A DNA stretch of 35,543 nt from contig JBJTHN010000014.1 of assembly GCA_046094505.1 (NCBI GenBank), positions 1-35,543 of the forward strand, written 5' to 3'. Origin of the DNA: RFTU01 sp046094505. GTDB taxonomy: Bacteria; Pseudomonadota; Gammaproteobacteria; Burkholderiales; Burkholderiaceae_C. Below the pieces are notes generated by a model. That model searched no databases. It worked only from the letters and a program-made list of their open reading frames with translations, and was not told where the DNA came from. Position 1 is the stretch's first letter, and each line of letters opens with the position of its first letter. Positions 25,104 through 33,514 of the stretch are shown here, piece by piece. A program made the position numbers and the translations under genes.

Positions 25104-26351
25104 ATGGCGCTGAATTTCATTTGGATCGGCTTCATCCTCATTGGCTTTGCCGTGGCCGCGTTCAAGGTGGCCATGGGGCAAACGGCCCTGTTTGGCCAAA
25201 TGCTCAGCGGGCTGTTTGACATGGCCAAGACGGGCTTTGACATCTCGCTGGGCCTGGTGGGGGTGATGACGCTGTGGCTGGGCATCATGAAGATCGGCGA
25301 GCAGGCCGGCGTCATCCAGTTGTTTGCGCGGGGCGTGGCACCGTTCTTTCGCCGCATCTTTCCCGGTATTCCACCGGGCCACCCGGCCAGCGGCAGCATT
25401 GCCATGAATGCATCGGCCAACATGCTGGGGCTGGACAACGCCGCCACCCCCTTGGGTCTGAAGGCCATGCGCGAGCTGCAGGAGATCAACACCGACAAAT
25501 CGGTGGCCTCCGACCCCATGATCATGTTTCTGGTGCTCAACACGGCGGGCATCACCTTGATTCCCACCTCGGTGATTGCCATCCGGCAAAGCCTGGCGGC
25601 CGAGCAGGGGCTGAGCAACTTCAACGGCGCCGACATCTTTTTGCCGACCCTGATCGGCACCTTCATCTCGTTTGTGGCGGGGCTGCTGGCCGTGGCCTGG
25701 GTGCAGCGCATCAACCTGCTGTGCGCACCGGTGCTGGCCTTTTTTGGCGGCTTTGCAGCGCTCATGGGTGTGCTGTACCTGTGGCTGTCGGGGATGCCGG
25801 CAGCTCAAATGGCCCAGTCGATTTCGGTCTTGGGCAGCGGCATCATTTTGGCCATCATCGTCACCTTCGTTGCGGTCGGTGCACTGCGGCGCGTGAATGT
25901 TTATGAGGCCTTCGTGGACGGCGCCAAGGAAGGCTTTGGGGTGGCGGTGCAGATCATCCCCTACCTGGTGGCCATGCTGGCGGCCATCTCGGTGTTTCGC
26001 AGCAGCGGCTGCATGGACTATCTGGTGCAGGCCATCGGTGCGGGTGTCAGGGCCCTGGGGCTGGACGACCAGTTCGTGCCCGCACTGCCCGTGGGCCTGA
26101 TGAAGACCATGTCGGGCAGCGGCGCGCGCGGCCTGATGGTCGATGTCCTCAAGACCTATGGCGTGGACTCTTTCGAGGGGCGACTGGCCAGCATCATCCA
26201 GGGGTCTACCGAAACCACCTTCTACGTTCTAGCGGTGTACTTTGGCAGCGTGGGGATCAAGAAGACCCGCCATGCCCTGGGCTGCGCGCTGACCGCCGAT
26301 GCCGTGGGTTTGATCGGCGCCATCATGGTCGGGTATGCCTTCTACGGCTGA
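25104..26351 (+). CDS. Fused SpmA/SpmB-type membrane protein (nucleoside-recognition Gate domains)
   Basis: A 415-residue polytopic membrane protein joining two Gate (nucleoside recognition) domains. Seen: first half like SpmA (TLWLGIMKIGEQAGVIQLFARGVAPFF, then FPGIPPGHPASGSIAMNASANMLGLDNAATPLG), second half like SpmB (AKEGFGVAVQIIPYLVAMLAA, MKTMSGSGARGLMVDVL, STETTFYVLAVYFGSVG). In Bacillus the separate spmA and spmB genes sit in the dacB operon and act in spore maturation; Gram-negative fused forms have no known role in sporulation. Here it is divergent from nagA and followed after 39 bases by a serine hydrolase. A role in transport or wall-linked physiology is only inference. Confidence 0.88.
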   Translation: MALNFIWIGFILIGFAVAAFKVAMGQTALFGQMLSGLFDMAKTGFDISLGLVGVMTLWLGIMKIGEQAGVIQLFARGVAPFFRRIFPGIPPGHPASGSIAMNASANMLGLDNAATPLGLKAMRELQEINTDKSVASDPMIMFLVLNTAGITLIPTSVIAIRQSLAAEQGLSNFNGADIFLPTLIGTFISFVAGLLAVAWVQRINLLCAPVLAFFGGFAALMGVLYLWLSGMPAAQMAQSISVLGSGIILAIIVTFVAVGALRRVNVYEAFVDGAKEGFGVAVQIIPYLVAMLAAISVFRSSGCMDYLVQAIGAGVRALGLDDQFVPALPVGLMKTMSGSGARGLMVDVLKTYGVDSFEGRLASIIQGSTETTFYVLAVYFGSVGIKKTRHALGCALTADAVGLIGAIMVGYAFYG

Positions 26352-26390
26352 ACGCCACAGCCGGCTGGGTTGAAGGGCAGGACCACGGGC

Positions 26391-27644
26391 ATGCGAACGT
26401 TTTCACACGCAGAACTGGCCCGCGCCTTGTGCGACGGTCTGCAAGCCAGCCTGGGCCAAGCACCAGCCTTTGACCCATCACCCACCATTGATTTGGCGGT
26501 GGTGGCCTTTGCGCCGGGTGCGCCCGCTGTATGGGCCAATGTGCTGTTCACCCGGGGCCACGCAGCCCCCGTGGTAGCGGGTATCGGGCCGGACGCCGCC
26601 AGTGTTCAGGGCATACGCTACTGGGCCGACCCGACCGATGATCAGCGGCGCTCCATCGCATGGCTGCCCGGGTCGGACTGGCGGCAGCTGGTTGGCCTGC
26701 AAAGCCTGTACGGCAGCGGCCCCGTGGAGTCGATTGCCCCCTACCCCGCTTCGCTGATCAAGTTGATGGTGGTCGTGGGCGTGGGCCTGTTGGTGGACCA
26801 CAACCGGGCCCAATGGAGTGAAGCCTGGGCTTGGGGTGGCCGCACACAAACCGTGCTGCAGTGGGCCGACGGCATGGTCACCGAAAGCCGCAACGAGGAC
26901 ACCAGTGCCTTGGTGGCCTTGCTGCATGCGCGGGGCCTGATCGAAGCTCCAGCTTCGGGTGACCACACCCGGGCCGACGGTGCGGGTATGCCTGCAGGGG
27001 TGAACCGGCTGCACGAGGTGTTTCAGGCGTACGGCTTGCCCACCTTGCGTCTGGACCGCACACGCGCCGATGGGGGCTGGCTCAACCGAGACGGTTCAGG
27101 TGTGGGCCATCTGCAGATGACCGCCTGGGACACCGCGCGGCTGCTGTGGTTGATGCTGCCGGCGGTGATGCCCACGTGCCCGGCTCCACCCTGGCTGCCC
27201 GCACGCACGCCCGCCCTGCTGCAGCCACACACCGCCCGTGTCCTGTGGCAGCTGCTGGACGACCAGGCCTTGCACGAGGTGTTGTCGTCCTCGGTTAGCG
27301 TGGGCATGCCCGGGTGGCGGCCCGGCATCCCGGCCGCGGTACCCGAGCGCTGGGTGATGCCCAGCGGGCGCGTGGCCGCGGCCGACCGGCAGTGGCCGGG
27401 CGACATCCGCGCCGAGCAAGCACAGGCCCAGGTAAGGTTTGCCCACAAGACGGGCACGACCGAGAACTACGCCTCAGACGCAGGTTGGGTGCGCAGCCTG
27501 CGCCCGGGTGGGCGGCAGTACCTGGTGGCGATCCTGTCGACGCTGGGATCACGCCATGCACCCCAGGCCGGTTTGGCCACCGATTGGTGCATACCCGACC
27601 TGGGCGCACGCATCGACGCCTGGCTCGCCGATCGGCTGGGATAG
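26391..27644 (+). CDS. Serine hydrolase, class A beta-lactamase-like fold
   Basis: A 417-residue protein with the three motifs of penicillin-recognising enzymes: SLIK (Ser121, Lys124), SRN (166-168) and KTG (353-355, in HKTGTTENY), so a class-A-like or D-Ala-D-Ala-peptidase-like active site is intact. No signal peptide or lipobox is visible at the start (ATG 26391), and a leading TTG at 26370 does not add one; it therefore looks cytoplasmic, which is odd for the family. It lies 39 bases after the SpmA/SpmB fusion and is probably cotranscribed. It may act on imported muropeptides or another amide or ester; beta-lactam hydrolysis cannot be judged. Confidence 0.82.
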   Translation: MRTFSHAELARALCDGLQASLGQAPAFDPSPTIDLAVVAFAPGAPAVWANVLFTRGHAAPVVAGIGPDAASVQGIRYWADPTDDQRRSIAWLPGSDWRQLVGLQSLYGSGPVESIAPYPASLIKLMVVVGVGLLVDHNRAQWSEAWAWGGRTQTVLQWADGMVTESRNEDTSALVALLHARGLIEAPASGDHTRADGAGMPAGVNRLHEVFQAYGLPTLRLDRTRADGGWLNRDGSGVGHLQMTAWDTARLLWLMLPAVMPTCPAPPWLPARTPALLQPHTARVLWQLLDDQALHEVLSSSVSVGMPGWRPGIPAAVPERWVMPSGRVAAADRQWPGDIRAEQAQAQVRFAHKTGTTENYASDAGWVRSLRPGGRQYLVAILSTLGSRHAPQAGLATDWCIPDLGARIDAWLADRLG

Positions 27645-27693
27645 GCACGCGCCGGCGGGCGGCTTGGGCAGGGCCAGTGTGCCTTTGAGGCAA

Positions 27694-27727
27694 CACCCAG
27701 GCCTCGTGTTTTCCCGAGGGCTGGGTG
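27694..27727. other. Long stem-loop downstream of the serine hydrolase
   Basis: Thirteen-base arms (27694-27706 and 27715-27727) pair with one mismatch around the eight-base loop TGTTTTCC. It lies 50 bases after the hydrolase stop. No T-run follows on either strand, so it is not a standard intrinsic terminator; it may still end or stabilise the transcript. The rest of the 265-base gap holds the LysR-type box and the GC-rich palindrome CCGGCGCGCCGG (27830-27841). Confidence 0.5.
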
Positions 27728-27775
27728 CCGTGAACAGCGGATCGCGCGAGGATCGGGGGCTAGTCGGTTAGCCTT

Positions 27776-27792
27776 CATAACCCAGGGTTATG
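27776..27792. promoter_or_regulatory. LysR-type T-N11-A box upstream of the third TonB receptor
   Basis: CATAACCC and GGGTTATG are perfect arms around one A. The inner part ATAA-N7-TTAT fits the classical LysR recognition form T-N11-A. It lies 118 bases before the receptor ATG and about 75 bases upstream of a start site that would follow TACATT (27847-27852). The LysR gene is directly downstream of the receptor, so it is the obvious candidate to bind here. Confidence 0.55.
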
Positions 27793-27909
27793 GTGTCGAT
27801 CGGATTCTTCAGCTTGCCCTGACCACTGGCCGGCGCGCCGGTGCGCTACATTTTTCGATAGCCCTACAACCCTGGCCGTTCGCGGCGTGCCCCGTTCAGG
27901 AGATCCCCC

Positions 27910-30780
27910 ATGAAACTCAAGCCGATCGCACAAGCACTGGCTGCCCTCAGTCTCATCTCGCCCGTTCTGGCGCAACAGGCGGCCGAACAGAAGGTGGAGA
28001 TCACCGGCTCGAGCATCAAGCGCCTGGCCAGCGAAGGCGCGCTGCCCGTACAGGTCATCACCCGTGCCGAGATCGAACAACAGGGCCTGACCAGCACCGA
28101 GCAGGTGATCCTGTGGTTGTCCACCAACGGCAACGGTTTGGACAACCTGGCCTCCAACGCCGACGTGGTGGGCGGTGCCCAGCGCGGCAACAACGGTGCC
28201 ACCAGCGCCAACCTGCGCGGCCAGGGCAGCAACGCCACCCTGATTTTGTTGAACGGCCGGCGTGTGGCCGCACACGGTCTGAACGGCGGCGTGGTCGACC
28301 TGAACCAGGTTCCAATAGCCGCCATCCAGCGCATTGAAGTGCTCAAGGACGGCGCCAGTTCGATCTACGGTACCGACGCCATCGGCGGCGTGATCAACTT
28401 CATCCTGCGTACCGACTACCGCGGGGCCTCGATTCAGGGCACCAGCGACGTCACGCAGGCCGGTGGTGGCAACATCTACCGTGCTTCGGTGGTCGCCGGC
28501 ACTGGTGACCTCAGCCGGGACGGCTACAACCTGATGGCAGTTTTGGCGCGGCGCGAGCACCAGGCCCTGCGTGGCGACCAACGCGACTTCGTCAACACCT
28601 TCCAGCCCAACCGCGGCTTGAGCGTGGACACCCGCGGCACCCCATTTGCCACCATCTTCCCCTTGGCCGGCACCCTGTTCCCCGCCACCACCTCCTTCCC
28701 CTTCGTGCCCGGCAGCACCACGGTGCGGGCCTCAGGTGGCCTGAATGTGCTGGACCTGCCCGGCGCCGAAGGGTGCGGCTCGATCACGGGCCAAGCACCC
28801 TACGACGCCCTGTTGTGGAACACGCCCACGGCAGCCCTTTCATGCGCCTGGGACACCGGCCGCGCAGCGGTGCTGCAACAACCCATCAGCGACACCAACC
28901 TGGTGGCACGCGCCACCTTCAAGTTGGGTGAGCACCAGTTGGCCGCCGAGTTCACCGGCAGCCAAACCGAGTCGGCCAAGCGTTTTTCGAACGTACAGTT
29001 GACGCCCAACACCACAACACAACAGCTGCGCTTCCCCCGCAACGCCGCCTCGCAGGCAGCCTATGACGCGGTTTTCAACCGCTTGCTGTCGGCCTTCCCG
29101 GGCCAGATCACCGAAGCGCAGCGCGGCCAGTCGCTTGCCTACCGCTGGCGTTGCATGGAGTGCGGCCCGCGTGAACTGGAGACCGACGCCACCACACAGC
29201 GTTGGGCTTTCACCATGGACGGCCCACTGGGCAAGGGCTGGGAGTACCGCGCAGGCCTGATCCAGGCCACCAGCGAAGCCAAGTCCAAGCTCGGCACGGG
29301 CTACTACTACCGCGGCACCACGGCCACGGGCGCATCCGATGGCGGCCCGGGCATCATCCCCGCGCTGAACAGCGGGCGCATCAACGTCTTCCTGTTCCCC
29401 GGCCAAACCCAAAGTGCCGACGGCCTTGCAGCCCTGCAAGAGGCCTCGGCTGCTGGTGTGGTGCTGTACGGCGGCCGGTTCACCATGCAGCAAGCCGACT
29501 TCACGGCCTCGGGCCCGGTGGCCAAGCTGCCCGCAGGTGAGGTGATGGCAGCCGTTGGTGCTGACCTGCGCCGAGAAGAGTACCGCTTCAATGGTGACGA
29601 GCGCGACCTGGCGGCCCAGCGCATCATCGTTGCCGCGCCGTTTGACCAAACCAACGTGCTCTTGGGTGCCAAGCGGGATGTCAAGGCGTTCTACGGCGAG
29701 TTGCTGGTGCCCATCACCAAGCAGATCGAGACCACGCTGTCGGCCCGCCGCGACGAATACTCGGGTTTTGGCGTGACCACCAACCCCAAGGTCTCAGCTC
29801 GTTGGAAGCCCACGCAACAGTTCCTGGGCCGTGGCTCCTACAGCACCGGGTTCCGTGTGCCCACCTTTAACCAGCTCTACAACGGCTCGGCCGAGTCCCT
29901 GTTCACCGGCACCACGCTGGTGGACCCCAAGACCTGCCCCGGCGGTCGCCCGAACACCACCGATCCTGGCTGCGCGTTCATTGACCGTGCGGCCAACATC
30001 ATCAACGGCGGCAAGCCCGATCTGGGCCCCGAAGAGGCCAAGATGGGTTCCTTGGGCTTCATCGTCGAGCCCACAGCCAACCTCAGCTTGGGACTGGACT
30101 GGTGGACCATCCGCCGCGAGGGCACGATCCAAATCCTGTCACTGACCCAGCTGATCGACAACTACAAACTCTTCCCCGAGCGCTTCATTCGGGATGGGGC
30201 CGGCAAGATCATAGCGGTCGACCAGCGCTGGATCAACGCCGGTGAGACCGAAACCTCGGGTGTTGAAGTCACCCTGCGCGGTGGCTTCATGGCGATGGAC
30301 GCACGCTGGACCGCTGGACTGGACGGCACCTACTTGCTCAAGAAGCGTTCGCGCGTGGTGCCCTCTGCGGCCTGGAGCGCCAGCGAAGTCGGCCAGTTCA
30401 GCTTTGCCGGTGACTTGGGGCTGCGCTGGAAGCACAGCGCCTTCCTGACCCGCAGCAAGGGCTCATGGGTCACCACCGTATCTCAGGTCTTCCGCAGCGG
30501 CTACAACGACCAGGTGCTGCCCGGCGTGGCCGCCGGCGCCGTCACGCCGCCCGATTGGAAGAACCGTGTGGACAGCTACACCACCTACAACATGGCCGTC
30601 ACCTACACCGGCATCAAGAACCTGCGGGTGACCGGCCTGATCAAGAACGTGTTCGGCAGCGACCCGCCGTTTGCCGTCACCTATGACAGCAACTTCGGCT
30701 CGGGCAGTTCCTGGGAGCCCCGTGTGGCCGACCCGCGCGGCCGTGCCTTCGTGGTCAGCTTCGATTACCGGTTCCACTGA
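27910..30780 (+). CDS. TonB-dependent receptor, peptide/oligosaccharide type
   Basis: A complete outer-membrane receptor, 956 residues. Seen: signal peptide of about 21 residues ending VLAQQ, a TonB-box-like segment EQKVEITGSSIKR, a plug with LRGQGSNATLILLNGRRVAAHGLN-type blocks and IEVLKDGASSIYGTDAIGGVINF (about 139-161), and a large barrel ending VVSFDYRFH. The loops hold several cysteines (EGCG, LSCAW, RCMEC, KTCPGG, PGCAF), probably forming disulfides outside. The ATG has the ribosome site AGGAGAT, with the same spacing as in the second receptor. The plug signature GSSIKR...LNGRR is common in Xanthomonas-type receptors. LysR, D-Ala-D-Ala dipeptidase and LD-carboxypeptidase follow, so a muropeptide or peptide substrate is inferred. 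Confidence 0.93.
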   Translation: MKLKPIAQALAALSLISPVLAQQAAEQKVEITGSSIKRLASEGALPVQVITRAEIEQQGLTSTEQVILWLSTNGNGLDNLASNADVVGGAQRGNNGATSANLRGQGSNATLILLNGRRVAAHGLNGGVVDLNQVPIAAIQRIEVLKDGASSIYGTDAIGGVINFILRTDYRGASIQGTSDVTQAGGGNIYRASVVAGTGDLSRDGYNLMAVLARREHQALRGDQRDFVNTFQPNRGLSVDTRGTPFATIFPLAGTLFPATTSFPFVPGSTTVRASGGLNVLDLPGAEGCGSITGQAPYDALLWNTPTAALSCAWDTGRAAVLQQPISDTNLVARATFKLGEHQLAAEFTGSQTESAKRFSNVQLTPNTTTQQLRFPRNAASQAAYDAVFNRLLSAFPGQITEAQRGQSLAYRWRCMECGPRELETDATTQRWAFTMDGPLGKGWEYRAGLIQATSEAKSKLGTGYYYRGTTATGASDGGPGIIPALNSGRINVFLFPGQTQSADGLAALQEASAAGVVLYGGRFTMQQADFTASGPVAKLPAGEVMAAVGADLRREEYRFNGDERDLAAQRIIVAAPFDQTNVLLGAKRDVKAFYGELLVPITKQIETTLSARRDEYSGFGVTTNPKVSARWKPTQQFLGRGSYSTGFRVPTFNQLYNGSAESLFTGTTLVDPKTCPGGRPNTTDPGCAFIDRAANIINGGKPDLGPEEAKMGSLGFIVEPTANLSLGLDWWTIRREGTIQILSLTQLIDNYKLFPERFIRDGAGKIIAVDQRWINAGETETSGVEVTLRGGFMAMDARWTAGLDGTYLLKKRSRVVPSAAWSASEVGQFSFAGDLGLRWKHSAFLTRSKGSWVTTVSQVFRSGYNDQVLPGVAAGAVTPPDWKNRVDSYTTYNMAVTYTGIKNLRVTGLIKNVFGSDPPFAVTYDSNFGSGSSWEPRVADPRGRAFVVSFDYRFH

Positions 30781-30799
30781 GATCGGTTGAGCCGCCAAG

Positions 30800-31753
30800 G
30801 TGAGGCTGCGGCACCTCGAGGTCTTCCATGCTGTGATGCGCGCCGGCTCCGTCAGCGGTGCCGCGCGCCTGCTGCACATCTCGCAGCCGGCGGTGAGCAA
30901 GGTGCTGCAGCATGCGGAAGCCCAACTGGGCCTCACCTTGTTCGAACGGGTGGCGGGGAGGTTTCACCCCACGCCTGAAGCGCGCCGCCTGTTTGCCGAG
31001 GTGGACAAGCTGCACGCCGAGTTGGTGTCGATACGGCGCCTGGCCGTCAACCTCAAAAGCGGGCCGCAGCAGCGGGTGCGGCTTTCCGTGACGCCGGCCC
31101 TGGGTGCCACGGTGGTGCCTTCGGCCGTGGCCCGCTGGTCCCGCACCTTTGCCTCTGGCCACTGCGAACTGGCCACCCACCACACGCGCGAACTGGTCCA
31201 GGCCTTGATCCTGTCAGAGCTGGACCTGGGCCTGACGCTGCAAGACCCACAGCACCCCGGCGTGCATGCCGAGGTGCTCACCCGGGCCCCGATGATGGCC
31301 CTGCTGCCGGCGCGCGGGGCCGCGCTGCGCGCCCGCACGGCGGTGCACCTGGAATCCCTGCCCCGACACTTGATTGGCCTGTCACCCCAAGACCCATTGG
31401 GCCTGAGGGTCACGGCCGAATACGAGGCGCTGGGCCTGTCCTTGCAGCCGCAGGTCTCCGTGCAGACCTATCAGCTGGCGCGGCAGTTGGCGGAGGCCGG
31501 CGTGGGCGCGGCCATCGTGGACCCGTTCACCGCAGCACAGGCCGATCGTGATCGGGTGGCGGTTCGGCCCGTCGAGCCCTTGATCACCGTGCCCCTGGTC
31601 TTGTTGACCCCGGTGGCCGCTCCGCTGTCGCAGCCCGCGCGGCGCCTGGTGCAGGAGCTGCGCCAGTCGGCCAGTGACTGCCTGCGTGAGGCTGGCATCG
31701 CGGAAGTGGCCGAGCCCGGTTCGGCAGCCGAGCGGCGTGCAAGGGCGCGTTGA
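30800..31753 (+). CDS. LysR-family transcriptional regulator
   Basis: A LysR-type regulator of 317 residues. Seen: N-terminal helix-turn-helix RHLEVFHAVMRAGSVSGAARLLHISQ followed by PAVSKVLQHAEAQLGLTLFER (about 3-53), a linker helix and a periplasmic-binding-like effector domain (about 90-295). The GTG at 30800 fits the family N-terminus; the ribosome site is weak. It lies 19 bases after the receptor stop and 15 before the dipeptidase gene, in the same direction, and a LysR-type box lies before the receptor. It probably controls receptor, dipeptidase and carboxypeptidase. Its C-terminal domain resembles those that sense amino acids or opines, but the effector is unknown. Confidence 0.9.
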   Translation: MRLRHLEVFHAVMRAGSVSGAARLLHISQPAVSKVLQHAEAQLGLTLFERVAGRFHPTPEARRLFAEVDKLHAELVSIRRLAVNLKSGPQQRVRLSVTPALGATVVPSAVARWSRTFASGHCELATHHTRELVQALILSELDLGLTLQDPQHPGVHAEVLTRAPMMALLPARGAALRARTAVHLESLPRHLIGLSPQDPLGLRVTAEYEALGLSLQPQVSVQTYQLARQLAEAGVGAAIVDPFTAAQADRDRVAVRPVEPLITVPLVLLTPVAAPLSQPARRLVQELRQSASDCLREAGIAEVAEPGSAAERRARAR

Positions 31754-31768
31754 GCACCACCTGCGGCC

Positions 31769-32428
31769 ATGACCCCCTACCCGAGCGACGCTGCACCCGC
31801 CCGCGAGCCTGAGCCGGTGGTCCCCACACTGGCCTGCGAAACCGTCGGGCGGCACGCCGACTTTGTGCACCTGTCCACCGTCCCCGGTGTTGCCGTGGAC
31901 ATCCGCTACGCCAGCGAGTCCAACTTCGCCGGGCGCAGCCTGTACAAGGGACTGGACTGCGCCTGGCTGCGCCGGCCGGCCGCGCAGGGTTTGGCCCGCG
32001 CGGCGCAGTGGTTGGCTGCGCACCGCCCGGGCTACACGCTGCGGGTGCTGGATGCCCTGCGCCCACAGCGTGTGCAGGAAGCCATTTGGCAAGAGGTGCG
32101 CGGCACGCCCATGGCCGCCTACTTTGCCGAGCCGGTGCGCGGCTCGATCCACTCATTTGGCATGGCGGTGGACGTGACGCTGTTGAACCCGCAAGGCCTG
32201 GAGTGCGACATGGGCAGCGGATATGACGAGATGAACCACCTGTCCCACCCCAGCCTGGAGGCGCAGCACCTGGCGCTTGGGCACTTGCAGGCCCAGCACC
32301 TGGTCGACCGGGGTTGGCTGTATGCGGCCATGGCACAGGGCGGCTTTGTGGGCATTTCCACCGAGTGGTGGCACTTTGATCACGGCGATCGCGAACAGGT
32401 ACGACGGGAGATGCAACGTGTGTGGTGA
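31769..32428 (+). CDS. ddpX: D-alanyl-D-alanine dipeptidase, VanX/DdpX family
   Basis: A zinc peptidase, 219 residues, cleaving the D-Ala-D-Ala dipeptide to free D-alanine. Seen: VLDALRPQRVQ (substrate-binding Arg98), SIHSFGMAVDVTL (zinc ligands His128 and Asp135) and GISTEWWHFDHGD (catalytic Glu199, zinc ligand His202), which match VanX. No signal peptide is visible, so a cytoplasmic site is likely, as for E. coli DdpX. Lies between lysR and an LD-carboxypeptidase; the next start overlaps its end by 11 bases. The absence of vanA/vanH argues for nutrient use of D-Ala-D-Ala and not vancomycin resistance. Non-dipeptide D-amino peptides are possible. Confidence 0.9.
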   Translation: MTPYPSDAAPAREPEPVVPTLACETVGRHADFVHLSTVPGVAVDIRYASESNFAGRSLYKGLDCAWLRRPAAQGLARAAQWLAAHRPGYTLRVLDALRPQRVQEAIWQEVRGTPMAAYFAEPVRGSIHSFGMAVDVTLLNPQGLECDMGSGYDEMNHLSHPSLEAQHLALGHLQAQHLVDRGWLYAAMAQGGFVGISTEWWHFDHGDREQVRREMQRVW

Positions 32429-33506
32429 GACCGGATCCATCAAGCGCCGTGCGGTGCTTCAAAAGGCGGCCGCGGTGTGGATGGCCGGTCTTGGCGGCGG
32501 TGTGGCCGCACCCCTGGCCGCTGCGGCCAACCCCAGGGCACCCGCGGCTTCGGCATTGCCCTTGGTCAAGCCACCACGGCTGCAAAGCGGCCAAACCATC
32601 GGCCTGGTGGCGCCATCGGGTGCCATGCATGAACGGCTGCCGGTGGAGATCGCCATCGACACCTTGACGGCCCTGGGCTTCAAGGTGAAGGAGTCGCCGC
32701 ACCTGCGGGCGCGGCGCGGCCACTTCGCCGGCACCGATGCGCAACGCGCTGCCGCGCTGAACGCCATGTTCAAAGACCCCGATGTACACGGCGTGTTGGC
32801 CATCACTGGCGGGTCTGGCGCGAATCGGATCCTGCCCCTGCTGGACTACGCGCAGTTGCGCCGAACGCCGAAGTTCGTGGGTGGGTTTTCCGACATCACC
32901 GCGCTGCTGCATGCGGTGCACAGCCAAACCGGCTTGGTCACCTACCACTGCCCCGCAGCGGTCTCTGAATGGAACGAATTCAGCTGGCGCCACTTCAGGG
33001 GCGTGGCCATGGAAGGCACGCCGGTGCTCATGCGAAACGAATCCGACAAGGGTTCGCTGCCGGCCCCGCGCGAGGACCGAACGCTGACCATCCGCCCGGG
33101 CGTGGCCCGTGGCCCACTGTTGGGCGGCAACCTGGCGGTGCTGTCGTCCTTGTGCGGTTCAGGCTATCTGCGGTCCTTTGACGGTGCCATCCTGTTCCTG
33201 GAAGAAATCAACGAGTTCATCTACCGGGTCGACCGCATGCTGTCGACGCTGAAGTTGGCTGGGGTGCTGGACCGTCTGTCGGGTGTGATGCTCGGGGCCT
33301 TCACCAACTGCACGCCGGGTGATGGCTTCTGGACCCTGACACTGGACGAAGTATTCGAGGACTACTTCGGTGGCCTGGGGGTTCCGGTGTACCGCGGTGC
33401 GTCGTTCGGCCACATCAAGCGCAAGTTCACGCTGCCGCTGGGCGTGCCCGCCGAAATTGACGCAGGTGCCGGTACGGTGCGCCTGCTCGAGTCAGCGGTG
33501 GCCTGA
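32418..33506 (+). CDS. ldcA: Muramoyltetrapeptide LD-carboxypeptidase with Tat-type signal
   Basis: A serine peptidase of family S66, 362 residues, that removes the terminal D-Ala from L,D-linked tetrapeptides. Seen: a twin-arginine start SIKRRAVLQKAA (Arg10, Arg11) and alanine-rich segment ending near 37; TIGLVAPSGAMHERL, GGFSDITALLHA (nucleophile Ser158), LLGGNLAVLSSLCGS, ILFLEEINEFIYRVDRML (Glu of the triad) and FGHIKRKFTLPLG (His of the triad). GTG at 32418 is chosen: GGGAG lies seven bases in front and the Tat motif follows at once. LdcA of E. coli is cytoplasmic; the signal here suggests a periplasmic form. MccF-like peptidases are relatives and cannot be excluded. Confidence 0.87.
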   Translation: MCGETGSIKRRAVLQKAAAVWMAGLGGGVAAPLAAAANPRAPAASALPLVKPPRLQSGQTIGLVAPSGAMHERLPVEIAIDTLTALGFKVKESPHLRARRGHFAGTDAQRAAALNAMFKDPDVHGVLAITGGSGANRILPLLDYAQLRRTPKFVGGFSDITALLHAVHSQTGLVTYHCPAAVSEWNEFSWRHFRGVAMEGTPVLMRNESDKGSLPAPREDRTLTIRPGVARGPLLGGNLAVLSSLCGSGYLRSFDGAILFLEEINEFIYRVDRMLSTLKLAGVLDRLSGVMLGAFTNCTPGDGFWTLTLDEVFEDYFGGLGVPVYRGASFGHIKRKFTLPLGVPAEIDAGAGTVRLLESAVA

Positions 33507-33514
33507 ACCCGGAA

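Noticed and set aside
27830..27841. GC-only palindrome CCGGCGCGCCGG as an operator
   Set aside because: Such palindromes are frequent by chance in GC-rich DNA and nothing near it supports a specific function.
31769..32428. Vancomycin-resistance function of the VanX-like dipeptidase
   Set aside because: No VanA-type ligase or VanH-type dehydrogenase is nearby, and the neighbours point to murein catabolism.
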